Of a DNA stretch of 44,087 nt, positions 16,774 to 26,558 are shown in pieces. A program made the translations under genes and the position numbers. Within the stretch, counting starts at the first letter, position 1, and each line of letters opens with the position of its first letter. The DNA lies in contig CANMTR010000019.1 in assembly GCA_947500825.1 (NCBI GenBank), forward strand, positions 1 to 44,087, given 5' to 3'. The notes below the pieces were generated by a model, which was not told where the DNA came from, did not search any database, and saw nothing but the letters and a program-made list of their open reading frames with translations. The stretch comes from an uncultured Paracoccaceae bacterium. GTDB lineage: Bacteria; Pseudomonadota; Alphaproteobacteria; Rhodobacterales; Rhodobacteraceae.

Positions 16774-17325
16774 TCAGGGCGCCAACCAGCGAGGGTCGCG
16801 GGCGGGCTCAAAAAGGGCGCGGCGGTGCAGGTCGCCCAAGTGCAGTATGTCGAGCGAAGTGACCTCGGCCGAGAGGATGGCGAATCGCTGGCGCTCGGCC
16901 GTTTCCTCGTACTCCCCTGCGGCGCCCATGGGGGTGGAGGGGGGCGGTTGACCGCCGTAGTTGTGGCGCGCATCTTCCGGCACGGCTTCCCATTCGGCCT
17001 CCACCACGCGACCCGTTCGCACGGTGACGCGGGCCCGGGCGCGGACCTGCAGGCTGTCGGGGCCGTGCCAGAACAGGAGCGTGGCGAGAGGGGTGGCCTG
17101 CAGCTCGTCGACCTTGCGAGAGGCGCGATCGGTCTGGGCCTCGAGCCGCCAGGCGTCGCGGTCGGCCCCGCGCAGGACCATCATCCGCGCCTCGGCCGCG
17201 CCGCCCAGGCCCGTGGTGGACAGGCTGAAGAGCCGCATCGCTCCGTTCGATCCCGCGCCCGCCCGCTCCAAGTGCTCCCATGCGCGGGCCGAAAGCCCGT
17301 CGAGGGTCTCGAACCACTCAGTCAT
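16774..17325 (-). CDS. Pyridoxamine 5'-phosphate oxidase-fold flavoprotein
   Basis: A 183-residue protein of the PNPOx-like split-barrel family. LFSLSTTGLGGAAEARMMVL (32-51) and the DRASRKVDELQATPLATLLFW segment are the FMN-contact pattern of this family, and the C-terminus (SAEVTSLDILHLGDLHRRAL) is typical of a subgroup often annotated 'pyridoxamine 5'-phosphate oxidase family protein'. True pdxH is separately present at 41542, so this is not the main vitamin B6 enzyme. It overlaps the AttH-like gene by 8 bp and lies 4 bp before selD. A role linked to either neighbour is inference. Confidence 0.8.
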   Translation of the reverse strand: MTEWFETLDGLSARAWEHLERAGAGSNGAMRLFSLSTTGLGGAAEARMMVLRGADRDAWRLEAQTDRASRKVDELQATPLATLLFWHGPDSLQVRARARVTVRTGRVVEAEWEAVPEDARHNYGGQPPPSTPMGAAGEYEETAERQRFAILSAEVTSLDILHLGDLHRRALFEPARDPRWLAP

Positions 17326-18367
17326 ATCCCGTCATCTCCAGGTATCCGATGCCGTCATGGCTGCCCCCGATCCCTACGGGACCTTCCCAGTAGGGGAAAC
17401 CCAGATCCATCCAGGCGGCATCGTTGATCGCCGCGACCTCCGCGTCGAGGCCGCGGTCGGACAGGCGCACGCGCCAGCGCACGGGGATGTCGCGGCCCGC
17501 CACCTGCGCCGTCTCCAGCGGCTCGGCCGAGAAAGCACCGTCGCCGTAGGGGGTGGGGGTGCCGTCGGGCGTGATCCACGTGGCCGAGGTGTAGGGGGCG
17601 CCGCCCGTGTCGCGCAGGCGAAATCCCATCACCTTCTCGCCCGTGTCGAGATGGAGGGAGAACCAGTCCCACCCCGTCTGGGTGCGCGCGAGGGGCGAGG
17701 AGGACCATTCCCGGTCGAGCCAGGCGCGGCCCGTGACGCGGGATGTCTCGCCGTCGAGCGTCACGGTCCCGTCGGCGGCGTAGAAGGGCTGGGAATAGTA
17801 GTTGCTGGCCTGCCCCTCGGCCGATTTCACCGAATAGCCGTCTTCTCCCTGGGGGACGAAGGGCCTGTCCGTCGCGAGGCGCAGATCGTAGGCGAAATCG
17901 GGCGTGGCGGCCTGGAGGCGCACGGCCGAAAGCGAGGGGCCGGACATGCGCCAGTCGTCGATCCAGGCGTCGAAGGGGGCCGCCGTGACGCCCGCCTGGC
18001 CGATGCCGCCGCGTGCGAGCCGCTCGGCGGCCATGTGGCGTTCGGGCGTGGTGACGGCGGCGTGGCCGAGCCACGCCTGGGGCGTGGCCCACCCGGCGCC
18101 CCCGCCCGTGGCTAGCGCCGAGCGGAACAGCGTCCATTGCAGGCCGCAGGGGGTGCCGTCTGGCATCGCGAGGTTGGCGGTGACGTACCACCACTCGATG
18201 CGGAAGTCGGGGTGGGGGCCGTGGTCGCGCGGGAAGGCGAAGCCGGTCCCCGGTTGCGGAACGGCGAAGTCGCCCGACCCGGCTCCCAGCCCGGCGAAAC
18301 CCTGCGCCATAGCCGCCCCCGGAAGGGCCGACAGCAGGAGCGTGCGGCGGGTGATCCTAGCGTTCAT
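17318..18367 (-). CDS. AttH/CrtC-like lipocalin-type protein, Tat-like signal
   Basis: A 349-residue exported protein of the AttH/hydroxyneurosporene-synthase-like family (tandem lipocalin-type beta domains). The N-terminus carries a twin-arginine signal, TRRTLLLSALPGAAMAQ. Family motifs include DHGPHPDFRIEWWYVTANL at about 49-67, SNYYSQPFY near 188, and WLDREWSSSPLARTQTGWDW near 217-236. AttH genes regularly sit with an FtsX-type permease and LolD-type ATPase, as here, suggesting a partner that receives or delivers a hydrophobic ligand at the membrane. The start overlaps the end of the permease gene by 11 bp. The ligand is unknown. Confidence 0.85.
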   Translation of the reverse strand: MNARITRRTLLLSALPGAAMAQGFAGLGAGSGDFAVPQPGTGFAFPRDHGPHPDFRIEWWYVTANLAMPDGTPCGLQWTLFRSALATGGGAGWATPQAWLGHAAVTTPERHMAAERLARGGIGQAGVTAAPFDAWIDDWRMSGPSLSAVRLQAATPDFAYDLRLATDRPFVPQGEDGYSVKSAEGQASNYYSQPFYAADGTVTLDGETSRVTGRAWLDREWSSSPLARTQTGWDWFSLHLDTGEKVMGFRLRDTGGAPYTSATWITPDGTPTPYGDGAFSAEPLETAQVAGRDIPVRWRVRLSDRGLDAEVAAINDAAWMDLGFPYWEGPVGIGGSHDGIGYLEMTGYD

Positions 18368-20767
18368 GGGCGAAGACCTTCAGAAGCTCGGCGGGCGGCG
18401 TTCGCGACAGGCGCCGCGCGGGCAGGGCGGCAGCGAGCGCCGCGGCGAGCGCCGACAGCGCCAGGAGGCGCAGCCAGTCCAAGGGGAAGAGGTGCATGGG
18501 CAGCCGCCAGCCGAACGCCTCGACATTGATGACGGCCAGGAGCACCCAGGCCAGCACCAGCCCCACCGGGATCGCGGCGAGGAAGGTCAGCCCCGCCAGC
18601 ATCAGCGCGCGCAGCACCTCGAGCCGTGCGAGGCGCGTGCGCGTGAGCCCCAGCGCCCAGACGGGGGCGAGCTGGGGCTGGCGCATGGTGGCGATGGTCA
18701 GGAGCGAGGTCAGGATCGCTAGCCCCGCCACCCCAAGCGTGAGCACGTTGAGTGCCGCCGTCACCGTGAAGGTGCGATCGAACACCGACAGGGAGAGCGC
18801 CTTGACCGAGGCCTGATCGGTCACCTGGTCAGGGGGAAGGCCGAAGCGGTCGAGGATGTCGGCGCGCAGGTCCGCCACGTCGCCGGGATCGAGGCGCAGC
18901 CCGAACTGGCGGTCGGGGGCGTCGGGGAACATGATGGCGAAACGGTCGAGCCCCACCATGGCTTGGGGGCGGGGGTTGCCGTAGTCGCTGTAAACCCCGG
19001 CGATGGGCGCGTCCCAGCCGGGCAGGGCCACGGTATCGCCGGGCCAGCGACCGGTGCGGCGCGCGAACTGCTCGTTAACCAGCACCGCTCGGCCCGCGTT
19101 CACCCGCGGCCAGACATCGGGGGCGGCGGCGACGAGGGGCCAGTTCTCGGAATAGGTGGGGTGGTCGGCCACGCCCACGATCTCGCCCGCCACGCCGGCG
19201 AGGTCGGCCTCGACCGAGCGGATGGGCAGGATCGCGCGGGTGCGGGGAGCGAGATAGGCGCGAATCTCGTCCCCTTGAGCATCGCTGTCGGCGCGCACGT
19301 AGAGCTCGGCGGCGAGGCGCTGGTCGAGCCACCCGGCGAAGGTGAGGCGGAAGGACGAGACCATGGTGCCGACGCCGATATTGGTCGAGAGCGCCAGCAG
19401 GAGCGCCATAAGCGCCAGCCCGAGGCCCGGAAGCTGCTGGCGGGTATCGGCCCAGAACCATTCCGAGCGGGGACCGCGGGCGGTTCGGGCGAGCCCGCCC
19501 AGTACGAGGTGGAGCGCGACGGGCAGGAGGAGTGCCGCGGCCACCAGGAGCGCGCCGAGGAGCACGAACCCCGCCACCAGCCCGTCGAAGCCCCCCCAGG
19601 CGATCCCGGCGACGGCGAGGCAGGCGAGTGCCGCCGCGCCCTGAAGGCGCAGGGCGCTCTCGGAGGCGCGCGCCCACGCCCGCGGCTGGGCGGGCGCCAG
19701 CAGCGGCATGGCGGCGGTGCGCCAGAGCGAGGCGGCGGCGGCCACGGCCGTACCCAGCACCGCGATGGCCAGCCCCGAGAGCCACCACGAGGGCGAAAGG
19801 GTCAGCGCGCCGGGCACCCGCGCGCCGTAGAGGCCGCGCAGGGTCGCGGCCACGTCGGGGATGAGCAGGCTCGCCATCAGCCAGCCAAGCGCGACGCCCA
19901 TGGCCCCGGCGACGAGCGCCAGGATCAGCAGCTCCGCGGTCAGGAGCGACAGGAGACGGGCGCACGACAGGCCGAGCGCGCGCAGCGTGCGGAACATCTG
20001 GCGGCGCTGCTCGAACGCCAACCCGATGGCGCCGCGCACGATGAAGAGGCCCACCGCGAAGGACAGGAGCCCGAACGCGGTGAGGTTGAGGTGGAAGCTG
20101 TCGGTCAGCCGTCCCAGATCGGCTTGCGCGTCAGGTGCGGCGCTCGATAGCTCCGGGGCGAGGTCGGCGAGAGGAGGGGCGCCGATCGCGGGGGGGCCGA
20201 GGACCAGGAGGCGGCCCACGTCGTCGCGGTCCAAAAGGCGCTGGGCGATGCCGAGATCGGCGTAGGCGGTACCAGGGGGCACGCCCTGGGCCGCGACGCG
20301 CGGCGGCAGGTCGGTGCCTGCGAGATCCTCCTCGGTCGCGGGGGCGACGAGGAGCTGTCCGGGGGGCGTGATGAAGTCGAGCGCGGGGGCCGCGCCCTCG
20401 CCGGTGCCGGTCCCGCCGGCATCGCCCGGAAGCTCGCCCGCGGGCAGGGTGAAGGCATCGAGACCCAGCAGGCGCAAGGGCCCGGCGGGCGTGTCGATCT
20501 GTCCCTCCAGAACGGGGGTGACGGGCCAGCCGGCGCGGCGCAGGCGTATGAAGGTCGCTTGGGCGACGCCGCCTTCGGCGGTGAGGACCGCCTCGGCCCC
20601 GGCGCCGATGCCGCTCGCAGCCTGATCGTAGCTCTTGCGCGCCTCGGCGTTGATCGCCTGCACTCCAGACCAGAGCGCGGTGGCGGTGGCCAGCCCGATC
20701 AGCAGCGTCAGGAGCTGGAACGGCGCGCGCACCCAGTGGGACAGGAGCGCCTGCAGGGCGGCGCGGG

Positions 20768-20771
<4 letters not shown>
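18357..20771 (-). CDS. FtsX-like ABC transporter permease (AttF/G-type)
   Basis: An 804-residue permease with two FtsX-type units. There is a hydrophobic segment at about 15-35, a large periplasmic stretch, then clusters of membrane helices near 235-255, 285-310, 330-350, 385-430 and 450-475. The second extracytoplasmic region precedes C-terminal helices near 680-800. LFIVRGAIGLAFEQRRQMFRTLRALG and TIATMRQPQLAPVWALGLTR are the cytoplasmic coupling elements seen in LolC/MacB-like permeases. It should extract or move lipid-like molecules rather than import solutes. Its start overlaps the ATPase stop by 4 bp (ATGA). Confidence 0.9.
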
Positions 20772-21433
<662 letters not shown>

Positions 21434-21495
21434 AAAGCGCGATCTATGCGCCGCGCCGCTGCGCGACAGGGGGTGCGGGCAATCGCCGCTGCCCT

Positions 21496-21514
21496 GGGGC
21501 GAGGCCTGCGCCCC
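21496..21514 (-). terminator. Stem-loop downstream of metF
   Basis: GGGGCG pairs with CGCCCC across a 7-nt loop just after the metF stop. There is no U-run, so this is a weak or Rho-assisted terminator at best. Confidence 0.35.
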
Positions 21515-21521
21515 GCGCCCC

Positions 21522-22379
21522 TCAGGCGACGTTTTGCAGGGCCGGATCGGGGACGAGCCCCAAGGCGTGGACCACGTCGCGCGTCAGGTCGGGCTTGTTC
21601 AGGGTGTAGAAATGCATCGCCTCGACCCCTTCGGCGCGCAGGTCCGAGCACATCTCGGTGCACAGCGCCGTGGCCAGCAACTCCGACCGGCCGTCGCGCT
21701 GGGCGGCATCGAACGCCCGGTCGACCCAGGCGGGGATCACGGTGCCGCAGGACTTGGCGAACTTGCGCACACCCTTCCAGTTCTCGATGGGCAGGATGCC
21801 GGGCACGATGGGCGCGGTGATTCCGGCGGCCATGCAGCGGTCGCGGAAGCGCAGGAACGTCTCCGTCTCGAAGAAGAACTGGGTAATCGCCTCGGTGGCG
21901 CCAGCGTCGAGCTTGCGCTTGAGGTAGTCCACGTCTGCCCGCTCGTCGGCGGCCTCGGGGTGACGGTCGGGATAGGCGCCCACGCGGAGGGTGAACTTGC
22001 CCGTGGCGGCGAGCGCCTCGATCAGCTCGACGCTGTCGCGGAACCCCTCGGCGTGGGGGACGAAAGTGCCGCCGCCGGGCATGTCGCCCCGCAGCGCCAC
22101 GATATCGGTGATCCCGGCCTCGGCGTAGCTCTCGGCGATTTCCATGGTCTCGGCGCGGCTCGCCTCGACGCATGTCAGGTGCGCGGCGACCCGCAGGCCG
22201 GTGGATTTCGAGATCGTCGTCACCGCCTCGTGGGTGAGCTTGCGGGTGGTCCCGCCCGCCCCGTAGGTGACGGAGACGTAGTCGGGCGAGAGCGGCGAGA
22301 GAGCGTTCAGCGTGTCCCAGAGGCGGAACGAGGCCTGCAGCGATTTCGGCGGAAAGAACTCGAAGCTGATGCGGGTCAT
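21522..22379 (-). CDS. metF: 5,10-methylenetetrahydrofolate reductase
   Basis: A 285-residue flavoenzyme reducing 5,10-methylene-THF to 5-methyl-THF, the methyl donor for methionine synthesis. The start ISFEFFPPKS carries the conserved catalytic Glu (FEFFPP). YVSVTYGAGG, AHLTC, DIVALRGDMP and the C-terminal MHFYTLNKPDLT are family signatures, and length fits bacterial MetF. The ATG at 22379 is the only one that places FEFFPP at the usual distance; longer frames run into the divergent gene. It is divergent from a MetR-like regulator, the classical arrangement for control by homocysteine. Confidence 0.96.
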   Translation of the reverse strand: MTRISFEFFPPKSLQASFRLWDTLNALSPLSPDYVSVTYGAGGTTRKLTHEAVTTISKSTGLRVAAHLTCVEASRAETMEIAESYAEAGITDIVALRGDMPGGGTFVPHAEGFRDSVELIEALAATGKFTLRVGAYPDRHPEAADERADVDYLKRKLDAGATEAITQFFFETETFLRFRDRCMAAGITAPIVPGILPIENWKGVRKFAKSCGTVIPAWVDRAFDAAQRDGRSELLATALCTEMCSDLRAEGVEAMHFYTLNKPDLTRDVVHALGLVPDPALQNVA

Positions 22380-22434
22380 GTCACGGGCATCCTGCGGGAA
22401 AACGGGTCCGGCGCTTGTCCCACGGGGGGCGGTG

Positions 22435-22470
22435 TGAGACAAACTCATAATCCTAAACATCATCATGAGT
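22435..22470. promoter_or_regulatory. Probable MetR-type operator in metF/metR intergenic region
   Basis: TGAGACAAACTCA at 22435-22447 is a perfect inverted repeat TGAG-N5-CTCA with T-N11-A geometry, close to the enterobacterial MetR site TGAA-N5-TTCA. The same right half-site pairs again with ATGAGT at 22465-22470 (ACTCAT-N16-ATGAGT), so there may be two overlapping sites. The region is AT-richer than its surroundings, and likely holds both divergent promoters. Confidence 0.55.
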
Positions 22471-22482
22471 TCCGCAGGGTCA

Positions 22483-23388
22483 ATGCATATCGAGTTCCGC
22501 CACCTGCGCACGGTCAAGGCAATCCACGACGAGGGCGGGCTCGCGCGCGCCGCCGACCGGCTCAACATCACCCAGTCGGCCCTGTCCCACCAGGTTAAGG
22601 GGCTTGAGGAGCAGGCGGGGGTGGAACTGTTCGTGCGCCGCTCCAAGCCCATGAAGCTGTCGGCCGCGGGGATGAAGCTCTTGCGCGCGGCCGAGCGGAT
22701 ATTGCCGGAGGTGGCCGCGCTCGAGGCCGAATTCGCGGGGCTGGTCGCCGGCCGGTCGGGGCGGCTCCATATCGCCATCGAGTGCCACGCCTGCTTCGAG
22801 TGGCTGTTTCCCGTCCTCGAGCAGTTCCGCCGGGCCTGGCCCGAGGTCGACGTGGACATCCGCCCCGGCCTCGCCTTCGGGGCATTGCCTGCGCTCCAGC
22901 GCGAGGAGGTGGACCTGGTGATCTCCTCGGACCCCGAGCCTCTGGAGGGGGTGACGTTCACGCCGCTCTTCGACTACGCGCCGCTCCTCGTGGCGGCCTC
23001 GGCCCATCCGCTGGCCGAGCGGGATTTCGTCGTGGCGGAGGACTTCGCCGACCAGACGCTCATCACCTACCCGGTGCCGCGCGAGCGGCTCGACGTGTTC
23101 ACCGAACTGCTGACGCCCGCGGGCGTGGCCCCTGCGGCGGTGCGGCAGGTGGAGCTGACGGCGATGATCCTGATCCTGGTGGCAAGCCAGAGGGGCGTGG
23201 CCGTCCTCCCCGACTGGGTGCTGCGCGACATCCGCCTGCAATCGGACTACGTCACGAGGCCCCTGACCGCCCGTGGCGTGACGCGCCGCCTCTATGCCGC
23301 GACGCGGGGCGAGGAGACGGGACTGCCATGGATGGCCCATGTGCTGCGCCTGGCCCGGACCGAGCCCTTGAAGCTGATGCGACGCTAG
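22483..23388 (+). CDS. metR: LysR-family regulator, MetR-like
   Basis: A LysR regulator (301 residues from this start). The HTH reads FRHLRTVKAIHDEGGLARAA with LNITQSALSHQVKGLE; LFVRRSKPMKLSAAG follows, a MetR-specific stretch. MetR senses homocysteine and activates methionine genes, and divergence from metF supports that role. Two ATGs are possible: 22465 would add six residues, but it lies inside the inverted repeat that looks like the operator, while 22483 has AGGG upstream and matches MetR N-termini (MHIEFRHLRT). I prefer 22483. Its stop shares CTAG with the convergent DUF1428 gene. Confidence 0.85.
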   Translation: MHIEFRHLRTVKAIHDEGGLARAADRLNITQSALSHQVKGLEEQAGVELFVRRSKPMKLSAAGMKLLRAAERILPEVAALEAEFAGLVAGRSGRLHIAIECHACFEWLFPVLEQFRRAWPEVDVDIRPGLAFGALPALQREEVDLVISSDPEPLEGVTFTPLFDYAPLLVAASAHPLAERDFVVAEDFADQTLITYPVPRERLDVFTELLTPAGVAPAAVRQVELTAMILILVASQRGVAVLPDWVLRDIRLQSDYVTRPLTARGVTRRLYAATRGEETGLPWMAHVLRLARTEPLKLMRR

Positions 23389-23741
23389 GCCTCGACCACG
23401 GGGGTGAAGCCGCCCCAGATCATCCGCTTGCCGTCGAACGGCATCTCGCTCATCTCCGCCCAGCGCGGATCGTCACCGCGCTCCATGGCGGCGAAGCAGG
23501 CGTCGGCCGTCTCCCTGTCGGGCCATTCGATCCAGGAGAAGACGACCGCCTCGCCCTCCTTGCGCTTCACCGCGAGGGGGAAGGAGGTGACCTCTCCGTC
23601 GGGCACGTCCTCCTCCCAGCATTCGCGCACGGCGATGGCGCCCGCCTCCCGGAACAGGGCGGCGGCGCGGGTGGCGTGATCGACGAAGGCGGTGCGGTTT
23701 GCGCTCGGCACGGCGGCGAGAAATCCGTGGATGTAGGGCAT
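23385..23741 (-). CDS. DUF1428 family protein
   Basis: A 118-residue protein of the DUF1428 (dimeric alpha-beta barrel) family, function unknown. The signature is visible from the N-terminus MPYIHGFLAAVPSANR, through ECWEEDVPDGEVTSFPLAVK and VVFSWIEWPDRETAD, to MPFDGKRMIWGGFTPVV at the end. I chose the ATG at 23741, which gives the normal family length; a longer frame adds unrelated residues. It is divergent from the inositol monophosphatase gene and convergent with the metR-like gene. Confidence 0.88.
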   Translation of the reverse strand: MPYIHGFLAAVPSANRTAFVDHATRAAALFREAGAIAVRECWEEDVPDGEVTSFPLAVKRKEGEAVVFSWIEWPDRETADACFAAMERGDDPRWAEMSEMPFDGKRMIWGGFTPVVEA

Positions 23742-23854
23742 GGACGAAGGACTCCGCAGGTTATCGCCGCCAGTATAGCAGGTTTCGGGGGCGCGCGTGG
23801 TTGGAAACCGGCGGCGAGGCGCATATAGGCCGGAGCCGGACAAAGGAGCGGATC

Positions 23855-24640
23855 ATGCTGGGCAGTGCGAATCTCAACGTCATGGTGAAGGCCGCGCGCA
23901 CGGCGGCGCGCAAGCTCGTGCGTGATTTCCGCGAGGTGGAGAACCTGCAGGTGAGCGTGAAGGGGGCGGGGGATTTCGTCACTCGCGCCGACACCGCCGC
24001 CGAGGCCACGATCCGCGAGATCCTGACCACCGAGCGGCCCAACTACGGCTGGCTCGGGGAGGAGAGCGAGGAGGAGCGGGGCAAGGACCCGACCCGACGC
24101 TGGATCGTCGACCCGCTGGACGGGACGACGAACTTCCTCCACGGGCAGCCGCACTGGGCGGTGTCGATCGCGCTCGAGCACAAGGGCGAGATCGTGGCCG
24201 GGGTGATCTTCGACGCGGCCAAGGACGAGCTGTTCGTGGCCGAGAAGGGGGCGGGTGCGTTCATGAACGACCAGCGCATCCGGGTGTCGGGGCGACGGCG
24301 GCTGATCGAGTGCGCCTTCGCCACCGGCCTGCCCTTCGGCGGCCGGTCGGACTTGCCGCTGACGTTGAAGGACCTGGGCCGGGTGATGCCCGCGGTGGCT
24401 GGCGTACGCTCCACCGGATCGGCGGCGCTGGACCTCGCCCATGTGGCGGCGGGCCGGTTCGACGGCTACTGGGAGCGGCGGATCCATGCCTGGGACGTGG
24501 CCGCGGGCCTGTTGATGGTGCGCGAAGCGGGCGGCTTCGTGGAGCCGCTGGCGGGCGATGACGTGTTCGGATCGCGCACCGTGGTCGCGGCCAACGGCAA
24601 CGTCTTCGCGGCGCTCGCCGACCTCGTCCGGCAGGGCTAG
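23855..24640 (+). CDS. Inositol monophosphatase family protein
   Basis: A 261-residue magnesium-dependent phosphatase of the SuhB/IMPase family, acting on inositol-1-phosphate or similar sugar phosphates; SuhB also influences rRNA transcription in some bacteria. Metal ligands are in place: GEE at 68-70, WIVDPLDGTTN with D86 and D89, and HAWDVAAG with D214. GGRSDLP and GVRSTGSAALDLAHVAAGR are typical. AAAGGAG lies 8 nt before the ATG, and GCATATAGG just upstream resembles a −10. The stop shares CTAG with the convergent GFA-family gene. Confidence 0.92.
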   Translation: MLGSANLNVMVKAARTAARKLVRDFREVENLQVSVKGAGDFVTRADTAAEATIREILTTERPNYGWLGEESEEERGKDPTRRWIVDPLDGTTNFLHGQPHWAVSIALEHKGEIVAGVIFDAAKDELFVAEKGAGAFMNDQRIRVSGRRRLIECAFATGLPFGGRSDLPLTLKDLGRVMPAVAGVRSTGSAALDLAHVAAGRFDGYWERRIHAWDVAAGLLMVREAGGFVEPLAGDDVFGSRTVVAANGNVFAALADLVRQG

Positions 24641-24999
24641 CGGTCGCTGGGGTGGGTACGCCCGTCCGTCCAGGGGATCGGCTCCAGGGACCGGATGTCC
24701 ACGCCCTCGATGCAGGCGGCGTTGAGGCCGAACTCGGCCGGGTTCGAGCGGCGGCGGTGGTGAGTGTAGATACCGCAGCGGGAGCAGAACCAGTGCTCCG
24801 CCGTCATGGTCCCCCACTGATAGAGCGTGAGCATGCCGGCGCCGCGCACCACCTTCACCTCGCCTGCGCGTGCAGAGACCGGCGCGGCCTGGCGGCGCGC
24901 GCAGAACGAGCAGTCGCAGCGCCGTATCGTGGCCAGCCCGTTGAGGAGATCCGCGCGGATCTCCACCGCGCCACAATGGCAGGTAAGGCGACAAGTCAT
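24637..24999 (-). CDS. GFA-family (glutathione-dependent formaldehyde-activating-like) protein
   Basis: A 120-residue zinc protein of the GFA/CENP-V fold. The cysteine pattern is complete: CHCGAV near the start, CDCSFCARR in the middle, and FCSRCGIYTHHRRRSNP towards the end. The founding member was proposed to catalyse formaldehyde-glutathione conjugation, but that activity is doubtful for the family as a whole, so the substrate is open. The start overlaps the rhomboid stop by 4 bp (ATGA), so translation is coupled. Confidence 0.88.
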   Translation of the reverse strand: MTCRLTCHCGAVEIRADLLNGLATIRRCDCSFCARRQAAPVSARAGEVKVVRGAGMLTLYQWGTMTAEHWFCSRCGIYTHHRRRSNPAEFGLNAACIEGVDIRSLEPIPWTDGRTHPSDR

Positions 25000-25778
25000 C
25001 GGCGGTGTCCCGACTTGGGGATGGGAGACGGTCGCGGCGCCGAGCCGGGCGCCTCGGGCGCGACCCAGATGTCGCGGGAGGGCCGCACGGTGCGGTCGCG
25101 GCGTGCGACGCGGGGATGGGGCGGCAGGCCATGGGCCCTGGCCCAGAACGCCGTACCCCCGAGCCGCAGCCAGAGCGGCACGGTCATGCCCAGCCCGGCG
25201 GCGAAACCGCCCGCATGGGCCCAGTAGGCGACGCCGCCCTGCGACGGGGGGGCGCTGATCCCCGACAGGACCTGGATGGCGAACCAGATCGCCAGCACCG
25301 CCCACGCGCGGACCGGGATCACCTTGAAGAAGACGATGAAGATCAGGAGCACATCCACCCGCGCGCGGGGAAACATCAGCAGGTAGCCCCCCATCACGCC
25401 GGCGATGGCGCCCGAGGCACCGACCATGGGCAGGGTTGACCCTGGGTCCGGCACGATCTGTGCGATCGCGGCGGCCACGCCCGACAGCAGGTAGAAGGCG
25501 AGGAACCCGAGCCGGCCCATCCGGTCCTCGAGGTTGTCGCCGAAGATCCACAGAAACAGCATGTTGCCGCCCAGGTGCAGCAGGCCGCCATGAAGGAACT
25601 GGGAGGTGATGAAGGTCCAGGGCGCGGACCGGGCCGGGATCAGCGACCACTGCGCCAGGAAGCGCGGGTCGTCGAGGTGGCCTGCGGTCATGGCGTAGAT
25701 GATCACGTTCGCCGCGATCAGCGCCACGGTCACGAGGGGAGTGGACCGCGAGGGGTTGTGGTCGCGAATCGGGAACAT
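24996..25778 (-). CDS. Rhomboid-family intramembrane serine protease
   Basis: A 260-residue, six-helix membrane protease that cleaves within or near transmembrane segments. The catalytic dyad is visible: S122 in the motif GASGAIAG and H188 in YWAHAGGFAAG. The HGGLLHLGGNMLFLWIFG motif, with the conserved H and N of helix 2, lies at about 63-80. A 50-residue polar, arginine/proline-rich cytoplasmic tail follows the last helix. It is the first gene of a coupled pair with the GFA-family gene. The substrate is unknown. Confidence 0.92.
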   Translation of the reverse strand: MFPIRDHNPSRSTPLVTVALIAANVIIYAMTAGHLDDPRFLAQWSLIPARSAPWTFITSQFLHGGLLHLGGNMLFLWIFGDNLEDRMGRLGFLAFYLLSGVAAAIAQIVPDPGSTLPMVGASGAIAGVMGGYLLMFPRARVDVLLIFIVFFKVIPVRAWAVLAIWFAIQVLSGISAPPSQGGVAYWAHAGGFAAGLGMTVPLWLRLGGTAFWARAHGLPPHPRVARRDRTVRPSRDIWVAPEAPGSAPRPSPIPKSGHRR

Positions 25779-25819
25779 GGTCCGGAGATGGGGCCCCCGG
25801 CCGGGTGATCAAGCACGCC

Positions 25820-26548
25820 CTAGCGGAAGCGGTCCACCAGCCGTTCGAGCGGCGAGCGGGTGTCCTCGGGCGCGGAGTCCGGCGACGCATCGGGCGCGGG
25901 GCCCGGCGACGGTTCTGCCCCCGCGGCAGGCTTGGCCACCGGCGCGGGGTCGGGCCGCCTGGTGCCGGTGGAGGGTCGGGCAGGCGCGAGACGCTGGGAG
26001 ACGGCGTTCATGAACCGGCTCGTGTCGCCCGCGGCGAGGTCCGCCGCCCCGTCCGAGATGCCGCGCAGCATGTCATCGAGCCAGACCTCGTCCGCCTTGG
26101 GGAAATCGCTCAGGACGTATCCCGGCACCTTGTCCTTGTGGCCGGGATGACCCACGCCCATCCGCACCCGGGCATAGTCGGGACCTATGTGGGCATGGAG
26201 CGAGCGCAGCCCGTTGTGGCCGGCATGTCCACCGCCCGACTTGCACTTGAGCTTGCCCGGCGCGAGGTCGATCTCGTCGTGGAACACGACGATGTCGGCC
26301 GGGTCCACCTTGTGGAAGCGCGCCGCCGCGCCCACCGAGCGACCTGACTCGTTCATGTACGTTTCGGGCAGAAGGAGCGCGACCTTTGTGCCGCGCAACT
26401 GTCCCTCGGACAGACGGCCCTGGAACTTGGCGCGAAAGGGGGCGAAGCCGTGATCCTCTGCGATCCGTTCGACCGCCATCCACCCGATGTTGTGGCGGTG
26501 GCGGGCGTATTTGCGGCCAGGGTTCCCGAGCCCGACGAACAAGCGCAT
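25820..26548 (-). CDS. pth: Peptidyl-tRNA hydrolase with C-terminal extension
   Basis: A 242-residue enzyme that frees peptide from drop-off peptidyl-tRNAs. Core residues are present: LFVGLGNPG with N9, H19 in RHRHNIGW, the substrate motif PETYMNESG, VFHDEIDL with the catalytic-partner Asp, and GGHAGHNGLRS. The core ends near residue 190; bacterial Pth is usually about 190-200 residues. The remaining ~50 residues are a proline/alanine/aspartate-rich low-complexity tail ending ERLVDRFR. It follows the response-regulator gene by 10 bp. In relatives pth usually follows rplY directly; here a sensor kinase pair lies between. Confidence 0.95.
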   Translation of the reverse strand: MRLFVGLGNPGRKYARHRHNIGWMAVERIAEDHGFAPFRAKFQGRLSEGQLRGTKVALLLPETYMNESGRSVGAAARFHKVDPADIVVFHDEIDLAPGKLKCKSGGGHAGHNGLRSLHAHIGPDYARVRMGVGHPGHKDKVPGYVLSDFPKADEVWLDDMLRGISDGAADLAAGDTSRFMNAVSQRLAPARPSTGTRRPDPAPVAKPAAGAEPSPGPAPDASPDSAPEDTRSPLERLVDRFR

Positions 26549-26558
26549 TGGAAGCTCC

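Noticed and set aside
14769-16862. A 697-codon plus-strand open frame opposite selD
   Set aside because: Antisense shadow of the SelD fusion; it has no domain pattern, and its glycine/alanine/glutamate/histidine bias mirrors the codons of the real gene.
18963-20150. A 395-codon plus-strand frame opposite the FtsX-like permease
   Set aside because: Polar, repetitive Arg/Glu/Gly/His-rich composition expected from the complement of hydrophobic codons; the permease on the other strand is well supported.
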